Shown piece after piece: positions 1 to 5,767 of a DNA stretch of 5,815 bases (its first letter is position 1; each line of letters opens with the position of its first letter). Below the pieces are notes generated by a model, which was not told the DNA's origin, made no database searches, and saw nothing but the letters and a program-made list of their open reading frames with translations. Origin of the DNA: an uncultured Erysipelotrichaceae bacterium (lineage in GTDB: Bacteria; Bacillota_I; Bacilli_A; Erysipelotrichales; Erysipelotrichaceae); contig CAKUTY010000093.1 of assembly GCA_934692455.1 (NCBI GenBank), positions 1-5,815 of the forward strand. Direction: 5' to 3'. Made by a program: the position numbers and the translations under genes.

Positions 1-219
1 AGCGACAAATACAATATCGAAATAGATAAAAGTGAAGAAAGAATTGTTTTATCTGAAGCAAGTAGAAATGAGAAAGAATTATTGAAATTAAAAGAAGATG
101 ATGTAGTTGTTATTACTGGAACAAGTTATGATACAGAAGGTAGGCTTATAGAATTGTATAATACAGTTGCGGTATGTGATTTTTTTGAATTTAGAGGAGA
201 AACATACAACAATGAATAG
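1..219 (+). CDS. GntR/HutC-type transcriptional regulator, C-terminal UTRA part (5' end outside window)
   Basis: The reading frame is open from the first base and ends in TAG, giving 72 residues with no start in view. The end of the fragment reads like the last strands of a UTRA ligand-binding domain: a lysine-rich 'ELLKLKEDD' segment, then hydrophobic strand 'VVVITGTSYD', then 'EGRLIELYNT' and a final 'FFEFRGE' strand. The same order (aromatic strand, Asp-x-x-x-x-Leu-(Ile/Val)-Glu, closing aromatic strand) occurs at the end of the complete GntR protein encoded immediately downstream. UTRA domains of this family bind small ligands, often phosphosugars, and alter DNA binding by an N-terminal winged helix, which here would lie outside the window. 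The last 8 bases overlap the start of the next gene. The UTRA call rests on this short tail only, so a different regulator subfamily remains possible. Confidence 0.66.
   Translation, partial: SDKYNIEIDKSEERIVLSEASRNEKELLKLKEDDVVVITGTSYDTEGRLIELYNTVAVCDFFEFRGETYNNE
193..200 (+). promoter_or_regulatory. Ribosome binding site of the GntR gene at 212
   Basis: The purine run AGAGGAGA sits 11 nt before the ATG at 212, inside the end of the upstream reading frame. It decides the start: the longer open frame from 167 has no such site, and its extra 15 residues do not belong to the GntR fold. Confidence 0.75.
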
Positions 220-940
220 AACTAATCAACCTTTATATATCCAGTTAGCAAATAATATTAAAAAGAAAATAATTAATGGAACATATGATGTAGGTTCAAA
301 AATACCTTCTGAAAGAGAAATGGCATCAATGTATGAAATAACACGCGTGACTGTTAGAAGAGCGTTGGATAATTTGATAAAAGAAGGCGTGTTGGTTCCT
401 GTAGTAGGAAGTGGCACTTATGTAGCCAAGATACCAAATACAGAAAAAAAGATTAACCTAGGTGAAGGTTCTTCAAGTAGATTGGCTTCCGATATTAGAA
501 GTGGTGGTATGAATCCTACAAAATCTGTTTTGGATATAGCTAAAGTTAAAACGCCAGATTATTTAAAAGAATATTATAAAAACGAAGATTTATTATTTAA
601 ATTAGTTAGATTAATGAAGATAGATGATAATCCATATGCTGTTCAAGTTGCATATTTACCACTATCTATATTTGAAACAGCAGATAGATGTGATTTTAAA
701 ACAATGTCTTTATATGACTATATGGATAGTGTTGGTCACGTTCCAAAGAAGATTGAATCTATTTTAAGTATTATTAACTTGCCTGAGCAATTTAAAAAAC
801 CACTTAGGAAAAATAATGATTCAAAGGTGTTTTATTTTAGATATTTTGGCTATGATAGAAACAATACGTTAGTTGAATATACAGAATCTTATAATCTACC
901 TGAATACACTGAGTATAGATTCACAATTAAAAGGTTTTAA
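212..940 (+). CDS. GntR-family transcriptional regulator, HutC/UTRA subfamily
   Basis: This is a complete 242-residue protein, the usual length for a HutC-type GntR regulator. Residues 6-72 form the winged helix-turn-helix with the classic family pattern: 'PLYIQLANNI', then 'IPSEREMA', the recognition helix 'TRVTVRRALDNL', and the wing 'GVLVPVVGSGTYV'. Residues about 95-240 are a UTRA effector-binding domain, closing with 'LVEYTESY' and 'YRFTIKRF'. By family knowledge it binds an operator as a dimer in the cytoplasm and responds to a small metabolite, often a phosphorylated sugar. Its ligand and target genes cannot be read from the sequence. The ATG at 212 is chosen because the protein then begins directly at the domain and AGAGGAGA precedes it by 11 nt. 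It overlaps the preceding UTRA gene by 8 nt in another frame, so the two are probably translationally coupled paralogues. It converges on the PTS cluster and ends at a hairpin terminator. Confidence 0.93.
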   Translation: MNRTNQPLYIQLANNIKKKIINGTYDVGSKIPSEREMASMYEITRVTVRRALDNLIKEGVLVPVVGSGTYVAKIPNTEKKINLGEGSSSRLASDIRSGGMNPTKSVLDIAKVKTPDYLKEYYKNEDLLFKLVRLMKIDDNPYAVQVAYLPLSIFETADRCDFKTMSLYDYMDSVGHVPKKIESILSIINLPEQFKKPLRKNNDSKVFYFRYFGYDRNNTLVEYTESYNLPEYTEYRFTIKRF

Positions 941-942
941 AC

Positions 943-985
943 ATTAAATGGCTATCAATTTTAAGGATAGCCATTTAATTATTTT
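943..985. terminator. Probable bidirectional intrinsic terminator between converging genes
   Basis: A perfect 14-bp stem (943-956 with 966-979, arm ATTAAATGGCTATC) encloses a 9-nt loop. On the plus strand it starts 3 nt after the GntR stop and is followed by a T-rich stretch (TTATTTTATATA). On the minus strand it lies 28 nt past the stop of the RpiR gene and is followed by a weaker run (GTTTAAAA). The location between two converging genes fits a shared terminator. The plus-strand function is the better supported of the two. Confidence 0.82.
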
Positions 986-1007
986 ATATATCATGGTTAA
1001 AAATTAT

Positions 1008-1868
1008 TTATAATTCTTTATCATTCTTAAACTGGAAACCACCAAAATCTGGTCTAGTAAATCCACCTATTTCAGTTATATGCTTATTGAATCTCTCAGT
1101 ATCCATTTTCCATAAACCCAAATATATACAATCTATTAAAAATAATTGAGAAAACCTATTCGTTAGTGAGCTAATATTTGTGTATATGATACTTTCAGAA
1201 CAGCATAAACAATAATCAGCCAATTCTTTTAAACTATTATTTTGAGTACCTGTGATTGCAATTATTGTTACATTTTTTTCTTTTGCTAATTTGGCTAATC
1301 TCAATGTCATTGCAGATTCTCCGCTAGCCGATATAAAAATAGCTACATCATTCTGTTTCATTTTTTCAATATAAGAAAACCCCAAAAACGAATCAGTGGT
1401 ATTGTACGCAAAAAGTCCAAGTTCTAATAACCTGTTTGTTAGTAGTTCTGCAATCGAGTTAGATGATTGTGCACCAGAACAAAAAATCATTTTAGCATCT
1501 ATAATTTTTTTAACAACTTTATCAATTAATTTTGAATCATTATAATTAATTACTTCCTTCAACATAGAAGTATAGTTTTGTGATAATTTTACAATGCTCT
1601 CTTGCGTGCTTTCGTTAGGACTAACCATTGTACTATCAATTTCCAAATCTACACTACTACTTATATCCTCACACATTTCGCTAAATGATTTGTACCCTAA
1701 TTTATTTGCAAAGCGAATAACAGTTGGTTGTGATACTTCGGTTTTATCTGCCAAATCATATGAAGTCATATCCTTTGCTTTTTTTAAATTTTCAGATATA
1801 TATGTCGCTATTTTATATTCAGATTTTGAAAGTTTAGATTGTGCATTTTTTAATCTTACGTAAAACAT
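1008..1868 (-). CDS. RpiR-family transcriptional regulator (HTH plus SIS domain)
   Basis: This is a complete 286-residue protein of typical RpiR length. Residues 1-75 are the RpiR helix-turn-helix domain: 'LSKSEYKIATYI' first, then 'TSYDLADKTEVSQPTVIRFA' and 'KLGYKSFSEM', matching the family's pattern closely. Residues about 115-250 are a SIS (sugar isomerase) fold that binds phosphosugars without catalysing their conversion in this family; visible landmarks are 'IFCSGAQSSN' (128-137), 'ISASGES' (179-185) and 'IIAITGT' (202-208). It follows the PTS and dehydrogenase genes on the same strand after a 74-nt gap, so it is probably the local regulator, sensing the imported phosphorylated substrate or its product. 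Whether it represses or activates is not visible. A good promoter and an inverted repeat lie just upstream, so it can be transcribed separately. AAGGAG lies 8 nt before the ATG, which supports this start. Confidence 0.94.
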   Translation of the reverse strand: MFYVRLKNAQSKLSKSEYKIATYISENLKKAKDMTSYDLADKTEVSQPTVIRFANKLGYKSFSEMCEDISSSVDLEIDSTMVSPNESTQESIVKLSQNYTSMLKEVINYNDSKLIDKVVKKIIDAKMIFCSGAQSSNSIAELLTNRLLELGLFAYNTTDSFLGFSYIEKMKQNDVAIFISASGESAMTLRLAKLAKEKNVTIIAITGTQNNSLKELADYCLCCSESIIYTNISSLTNRFSQLFLIDCIYLGLWKMDTERFNKHITEIGGFTRPDFGGFQFKNDKEL

Positions 1869-1876
1869 TATATTCG

Positions 1877-1882
1877 CTCCTT
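1877..1882 (-). promoter_or_regulatory. Ribosome binding site of the RpiR gene
   Basis: AAGGAG on the minus strand lies 8 nt before the ATG whose first base is 1868. It is just outside the inverted repeat at 1887-1915, so that hairpin in the mRNA would leave the site exposed. Confidence 0.8.
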
Positions 1883-1886
1883 AAAT

Positions 1887-1915
1887 AATGAAGTCGCCAT
1901 AAAGACGACTTCATT
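1887..1915. repeat. Perfect 10-bp inverted repeat; candidate operator or 5' mRNA hairpin
   Basis: AATGAAGTCG (1887-1896) is mirrored exactly by CGACTTCATT (1906-1915) around a 9-nt centre. On the minus strand it begins within the predicted -10 box and covers the expected transcription start of the RpiR gene. RpiR-family regulators bind inverted repeats, so an autoregulatory operator is plausible. It could instead be a stem-loop at the mRNA 5' end, or a terminator for the PTS-dehydrogenase operon. For the last role the tract that follows on the minus strand (ATTTAAGG) is poor in T. The plus-strand reading has the stronger T tract (TTTTACTTTTGTTTTTT), but no plus-strand gene lies directly before it. 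Confidence 0.6.
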
Positions 1916-1942
1916 TTACTTTTGTTTTTTCAACTATGTCAA
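1913..1942 (-). promoter_or_regulatory. Sigma-A-type promoter for the RpiR gene
   Basis: On the minus strand a consensus -35 box TTGACA (1942-1937) is separated by 18 nt from TAAAAT (1918-1913), which matches five of six bases of the -10 consensus. The spacer is A-rich. The -35 box begins on the base directly after the dehydrogenase stop codon. Transcription would start near 1904-1907, about 36-39 nt before the RpiR ATG and inside the inverted repeat at 1887-1915. Transcription was not tested, so this is a prediction from sequence. Confidence 0.65.
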
Positions 1943-3208
1943 TTAATGATGGTTTTCAAATACTACTCCATTGTGACTGTCTAGATATTCTTTAACAGGA
2001 TCATCGTCCTTTAAATCATAGTATTTCTTTAAAATTATTTCATATATGATTTTTTCATTATCGACATTTAAATCTAAACCGCATACTTCTTGAATAGTTT
2101 TTTCTATACCGTTTTCCTTAATCATTGCATGTAACTTATCTGTTCTTGGATCTCCTTCGTTGTGGAAATAGAATCCATATGCAGCGTTTTGACAAATATG
2201 AATTGGTAATACGCCATATTCCATCGCATTTAAGGCGGCTCCGATAAATCTATCACCTTTTCGTAATTTTCTTATTGGATCATTACCAACTCTTTCTACA
2301 GTATCCTTCATTGTTACGTCTTGATACCAATTCCATAGACCCAAAACATCTTCAACATTTTGTTCCTTAGGCATACCATATCTAGCTGCAAGTCCTGCAT
2401 AAGCTTCTTTTGATGCGTACCAAGCTAACTTGCTGATTTTTGGATCATTAGCAGCATCACATACGTTTTTATATCCATAGTATTGGCCAAGATAAGCCAA
2501 AGAGCAATGAGAAGTGTTAACATTCCAAATTTTACAGTGCATAAACTTTAAAGTATCATCTTCATCCTTGAAAAATGAAGGTTTTCTGATTTCTGTAGCT
2601 TTGGCAAACTGTGATGTATTTACTTGTAAGTAATCTACTACATCACTTTGCACAGAAATCTCATCGATTTCTTTTTGTTCTGGAGTTGGGAAAGAACTTA
2701 CTCTATAAATAATTTGTTCTGCCAACACGCAATGCTTTTGATAGAAGTTATATTCTTCTTCTGTCAATTCTTCTTTAAACGCTTTATCAAAGTAGTCTTT
2801 TAATCCAATATAATTTGCACCCACGATTAATGCGAATTGTTTTGTAATATTCTTTTCAATTCTTACATCAATCGAATCTTTAATGTCTTTAACAATTGAT
2901 GGGAATGCATCATCGAAAGTTGCTGTGAAAATAATATCAGCATCTGCTAAAGCACTAAGATAATCTTCCCTATTTTCGTTAATTTGATAAGCTTTATAGT
3001 CTTTAACTACACATTCGTTGAATCCATCTCCTGCTTCATTTTCTGAGAAAGATATATATTGTCCTTGTTTTTGCATCTTGTGAATCAAATCAGCATCTAT
3101 ATCTGCAAATGTTATATTGTAATTATCTTTATAACAAAATTCACCATGCAATCCTCTTCCTGAACGACCTGCTCCAATAATCACTACATTTCCATTTTTT
3201 TCTTTCAT
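1943..3208 (-). CDS. MtlD-like long-chain polyol-phosphate dehydrogenase
   Basis: This 421-residue protein belongs to the polyol-specific long-chain dehydrogenase family and most resembles mannitol-1-phosphate 5-dehydrogenase. The N-terminal Rossmann fold carries 'GAGRSGRG' (12-19), followed by 'ITFADID' (32-38), whose acidic end suggests NAD rather than NADP. The family catalytic pattern K-x4-N-x2-H is exact at Lys226, Asn231 and His234. The later blocks 'VERVGNDPIRKLRKGDRFIG' (304-323) and 'GDPRTDKL' (352-359) also match MtlD as I recall it. It likely oxidises a phosphorylated polyol delivered by the adjacent PTS to a ketose phosphate. Two points differ from classical MtlD: it is about 40 residues longer, and the usual 'CEN' block appears as 'GANY' (130-133). 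The ATG shares one base with the EIID stop (TAATG) and has GGTAGG 9 nt upstream. An upstream GTG at 3226 would add six residues, but its only ribosome site is 1 nt away. The exact substrate is uncertain. Confidence 0.88.
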   Translation of the reverse strand: MKEKNGNVVIIGAGRSGRGLHGEFCYKDNYNITFADIDADLIHKMQKQGQYISFSENEAGDGFNECVVKDYKAYQINENREDYLSALADADIIFTATFDDAFPSIVKDIKDSIDVRIEKNITKQFALIVGANYIGLKDYFDKAFKEELTEEEYNFYQKHCVLAEQIIYRVSSFPTPEQKEIDEISVQSDVVDYLQVNTSQFAKATEIRKPSFFKDEDDTLKFMHCKIWNVNTSHCSLAYLGQYYGYKNVCDAANDPKISKLAWYASKEAYAGLAARYGMPKEQNVEDVLGLWNWYQDVTMKDTVERVGNDPIRKLRKGDRFIGAALNAMEYGVLPIHICQNAAYGFYFHNEGDPRTDKLHAMIKENGIEKTIQEVCGLDLNVDNEKIIYEIILKKYYDLKDDDPVKEYLDSHNGVVFENHH

Positions 3209-4041
3209 TAGAATATACCTACCCACGCTCCTACAATTCCAACCACAAATATTCCTAAAATTATAAATAAGATATTCGTCTTCTTCTCAATTAATTTTAG
3301 AATCACCATTATTAACACAAGTTCCAATAAGCCAGGAAGAATGCCATTGAACACGTCAACTAGTGCCATTTCACTTCCACTTAAGTTAAGAACTAAATTT
3401 ACCGGAACAACAACTTGTTGAGCTATCATACCACCAATCATTATCAAACCAATTGTTGCGGCTGCTTTAGTTACTAATTGAATTAAACCTGATTCATACA
3501 TTTTAGAAATAAATGTTGTACCTAGTTTATATCCAACAAAGGTTAAATAATAACGTAGTACATAACCTGGAATATTGAATAATAATGCAAAGATAATTGG
3601 TCCTAATACACTGCCTTTAGCTGTAAAAGTTAGGGCTACGCCAGTTACAATTACTCTCCATGTTACCCAGAAAATTGAATCGCCTATTCCAGATAATGGT
3701 CCTTGGATACTAGCTTTTACAGCATCTATAGTAGAAACATCAAAGTCTTCATTTTCTTTTGCTTCTTTTTCCATTGCTGCAAAAATCGAATAACATAATG
3801 GAGCAATCTGTGGAGTTATGTTGATGTAACCTGTTGCTTCCCTTTCAAGAGCTTCCATTTTTCTATCTTTATTAGGATCATCTTTATATAGCCAATTAAT
3901 ATAAGGATATAGAATCCAAGCAACGGATGTTCCTAGCATTCTACTGTAACACCATGCGATAGCATAATTGCCGCTTCTTAAATACATATTGTTAAGTAGT
4001 TTTACTTCATCTTTTGATAATCCTTCAGTTAACTTACTCAT
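3208..4041 (-). CDS. PTS mannose/fructose/sorbose-family transporter subunit EIID
   Basis: This is a complete 277-residue EIID, the partner of EIIC in the membrane channel of mannose-family PTS permeases. The diagnostic 'GPLSGIGDSIFW' is at 114-125, after a conserved N-terminal soluble region containing 'EREATGYINITPQIAP' (66-81) and 'AAMEKEAKEN'. Hydrophobic segments follow at about 128-140, 145-175, 192-220 and, close to the end, 235-250 and 257-275. Most family members have a 'FFNTHP'-like block where this one reads 'YINITP', so it belongs to a divergent branch. The start is set at the ATG at 4041, because a full AGGAGG lies 9 nt upstream; an upstream in-frame ATG at 4062 would add seven residues without a site of comparable quality. 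The gene overlaps the EIIC end by 8 nt (ATGAGTAA) and its own stop overlaps the dehydrogenase start, so translation is coupled through all three. Confidence 0.93.
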   Translation of the reverse strand: MSKLTEGLSKDEVKLLNNMYLRSGNYAIAWCYSRMLGTSVAWILYPYINWLYKDDPNKDRKMEALEREATGYINITPQIAPLCYSIFAAMEKEAKENEDFDVSTIDAVKASIQGPLSGIGDSIFWVTWRVIVTGVALTFTAKGSVLGPIIFALLFNIPGYVLRYYLTFVGYKLGTTFISKMYESGLIQLVTKAAATIGLIMIGGMIAQQVVVPVNLVLNLSGSEMALVDVFNGILPGLLELVLIMVILKLIEKKTNILFIILGIFVVGIVGAWVGIF

Positions 4042-4816
4042 TAAAGAAATCCTCCTCGTCATTAACCGCCACTGTTGTTTGTGTCTTTCTATTATCTAAA
4101 TAATCAAACACATCTTTTACAGCAATGAAAATAGCAATAATTGATAAGAATATAATATCCAAGTTCATATACTTCATTAGGAAGAATCCAAAGAAGAAGA
4201 AAATAGAAGTTCTCTTATTCCACATTTGTGAAATCAAAACAGCCAAACCTACAGCCGGTAACATACTAGCAGCAGCATTAATTCCGTTCATTACAAATTC
4301 TGGTAAAGCACCCATTATGCTTTCAACAGCAGGTCCTCCTAAACAAATAGCAAGTACAACAAATAGAGGTCCTACTGCTAATTCTACAAATGATAGGGCA
4401 TGGCCAACAATTGTCCATCCTTTGTAATCATCTTTCTTCAAGAAACTATCTATAATTGGTGTAAACAGTTCACCTAAAATTGGTTCCAAACTAATAATCA
4501 ATGCACATAAGTATCCTATTGGTGTTGCAATTGCTACCGCTTCATTTACGGTTAAATTATTAAGTATTGCGAACGCAACTGCAATTGCAGTAGATGCTCC
4601 GGGATCAGCTGCGCTAGCGCTTCCTACAAACACAATTCCCATAAAAATCATTTCCAATTGGGCGCCAATAACACAACCTGTTTCAAAATCACCCAACACG
4701 AAACCGATAAGTGGTCCCAAGAATATTGGTCTGTCTAACAACATGTTGGGTGCGTGATACCCGGTCAAATGACAAAGCCAATATACAAATCCAACTAATA
4801 AAGCCTTTGTAATCAT
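4034..4816 (-). CDS. PTS mannose/fructose/sorbose-family transporter subunit EIIC
   Basis: This is a complete 260-residue integral membrane protein, normal for family EIIC. Two hallmark blocks are visible: 'RPIFLGPLIGFVLGD' (29-43), and residues 51-72, which include 'GAQLEMIFMG' and 'SASAADP'. Hydrophobic segments fill most of residues 1-235. With EIID it forms the substrate path across the cytoplasmic membrane, while phosphate comes from EIIB. The substrate cannot be read from EIIC alone. The last 20 or so residues (from about 241) are a polar, acidic cytoplasmic tail ending 'NDEEDFFNE', whose codons double as the ribosome binding site for EIID. The start ATG follows AGGAG by 11 nt, and that site overlaps the EIIB stop codon. 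Confidence 0.95.
   Translation of the reverse strand: MITKALLVGFVYWLCHLTGYHAPNMLLDRPIFLGPLIGFVLGDFETGCVIGAQLEMIFMGIVFVGSASAADPGASTAIAVAFAILNNLTVNEAVAIATPIGYLCALIISLEPILGELFTPIIDSFLKKDDYKGWTIVGHALSFVELAVGPLFVVLAICLGGPAVESIMGALPEFVMNGINAAASMLPAVGLAVLISQMWNKRTSIFFFFGFFLMKYMNLDIIFLSIIAIFIAVKDVFDYLDNRKTQTTVAVNDEEDFFNE
4051..4056 (-). promoter_or_regulatory. Ribosome binding site deciding the EIID start
   Basis: A full AGGAGG on the minus strand lies 9 nt before the ATG at 4041, within the last codons of EIIC. It is the strongest site in the window and argues against the in-frame ATG at 4062, which lies upstream of it. Confidence 0.85.
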
Positions 4817-4827
4817 TTTTTAAACTT

Positions 4828-4832
4828 CTCCT
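4828..4832 (-). promoter_or_regulatory. Ribosome binding site of EIIC, overlapping the EIIB stop
   Basis: AGGAG on the minus strand overlaps the EIIB stop codon TAG (4833-4831), reading TAGGAG, and lies 11 nt before the EIIC ATG. A ribosome finishing EIIB therefore stands on the EIIC initiation site. Confidence 0.8.
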
Positions 4833-5310
4833 ATACGTTTATTATTTTTCTTGTTTGATTAGCCAAAACTTGGCAATATACATCTAAATCTTTGTTTGCG
4901 ATTAGTTTCTTTACAATTTCTCTTTCTTCTTCATTCACAGACAAATTAGATGTAAGCATGATATTTGTTTTAGAGTACATGTCACTCTGGAAACCATAAT
5001 TTGCTAAATTTACATCCTTTATTTCTTTACAGTTTTCAACTAGTTTCATTACATTCTCTAAGTTGGCACAAATTACTAAAATCTTAATATTTTTGCATCT
5101 TTCATCATTAAGCATTGATGTTGTTTTATCTACGGATTTAATAACCATTTTCACACCATCTGGTACACTCATTTTTAATAGGTTGCATTGGTTCTTATCA
5201 TTCACTACTTCGTCATCACAAATAATAATATGGCTAATTCCTAAATACCTAATCCATGTCGTTGTAACTTGGCCGTGCAATAACCTCTCATCTAATCTTA
5301 AATAAATCAT
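4831..5310 (-). CDS. PTS mannose/fructose/sorbose-family transporter subunit EIIB
   Basis: This is a complete 159-residue cytoplasmic phosphocarrier, typical for EIIB of the mannose family. The N-terminus 'LRLDERLLHGQV' (4-15) contains the phosphorylation-site pattern (I/L)-D-x-R-L-x-H-G-Q-V, placing the active histidine at residue 12. In this PTS family phosphate is carried on a histidine of EIIB, not the cysteine used by the other families. A later strand-loop block 'NLANYGFQSD' (101-110) matches the family's glycine-bearing segment only loosely. EIIB takes phosphate from EIIA, encoded 14 nt upstream, and passes it to the substrate moving through EIIC/EIID. AAAGGA precedes the ATG by 4 nt. 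Cysteines elsewhere (31, 42, 72, 81, 94, 146) do not fit a phosphorylation loop. Confidence 0.95.
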   Translation of the reverse strand: MIYLRLDERLLHGQVTTTWIRYLGISHIIICDDEVVNDKNQCNLLKMSVPDGVKMVIKSVDKTTSMLNDERCKNIKILVICANLENVMKLVENCKEIKDVNLANYGFQSDMYSKTNIMLTSNLSVNEEEREIVKKLIANKDLDVYCQVLANQTRKIINV

Positions 5311-5324
5311 GTTGTCCTTTCTTT

Positions 5325-5753
5325 CTAAAAAAATTCTTCATTATTTAACGATTCATTTTCAGATTCGTTATTGATTATTTCATTCATTAAAACAATTTCC
5401 TCTTTAGCTTTTTCTATCAATCCTTTTAAATAATCTTTATTTATAGATTCCTCATTAGCAAACAAAACCTCAAGGACAATAGGCAAATTCACTCCTGTTA
5501 TTAAATAAAAATTATCTTTCTTTAATCTCATTGATGCCTTTTGATTAACACTTCCACCTTTTAAATCGGTAAAAATTATCAACTTATCATCTTTACTTAG
5601 ATATTTTAAGTATTCATCCAAGTATACGTCTGGATTCTTAATATCAGTAAAACAACAAGCAAAATCTATGTTTTGACTGCCAGCTAAGAATTCAACAGTC
5701 TCATTGATGCCTTTTGCCATTAAAGAGTGTGTAATTATCAGTATCTTTTTCAT
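5325..5753 (-). CDS. PTS mannose/fructose/sorbose-family transporter subunit EIIA
   Basis: This is a 142-residue cytoplasmic EIIA as a separate protein, not fused to EIIB as in E. coli ManX. The N-terminal strand 'KKILIITHS' (2-10) places the phospho-accepting histidine at residue 9. 'FTDLKGGSVNQKA' (61-73) corresponds to the family's Asp-x-x-Gly-Gly-Ser block, with Asp63 as the conserved acidic residue, and 'ITGVNLPIVLEVL' (85-97) matches the dimer-interface segment. It accepts phosphate from HPr and passes it to EIIB. The tail from about residue 127 is Asn/Glu-rich (ending 'NNEEFF') and extends past the core. The start is uncertain by one codon: ATGATG gives 5756 or 5753. I prefer 5753 because AAAGG then lies 6 nt rather than 3 nt away. 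The preceding gene ends only 14 nt upstream, so EIIA is probably not the first gene of the transcript. Confidence 0.92.
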   Translation of the reverse strand: MKKILIITHSLMAKGINETVEFLAGSQNIDFACCFTDIKNPDVYLDEYLKYLSKDDKLIIFTDLKGGSVNQKASMRLKKDNFYLITGVNLPIVLEVLFANEESINKDYLKGLIEKAKEEIVLMNEIINNESENESLNNEEFF

Positions 5754-5767
5754 CATCTACCTTTCAA

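Noticed and set aside
226..417. Minus-strand open frame of 63 codons inside the GntR gene
   Set aside because: It lies wholly opposite the GntR DNA-binding domain, which has clear family motifs. It shows no recognisable domain and no ribosome binding site.
1594..1863. Plus-strand open frame of 89 codons opposite the RpiR gene
   Set aside because: It mirrors the RpiR helix-turn-helix coding region. The RpiR frame is strongly supported, and the reverse frame gives a low-complexity hydrophobic product.
1881..1930. Hairpin followed by a T-rich tract on the plus strand, read as a plus-strand terminator
   Set aside because: Shape and tract fit an intrinsic terminator, but no plus-strand gene precedes it and a terminator already lies at 943-985. 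Overlap with the minus-strand promoter makes an operator or mRNA 5' hairpin the better reading. A role against antisense transcription is not excluded.
3575..5305. Plus-strand open frames at 3575-3793, 4125-4427 and 5063-5305
   Set aside because: Each lies entirely opposite EIID, EIIC or EIIB coding sequence with intact hallmark motifs, and none has a recognisable domain.
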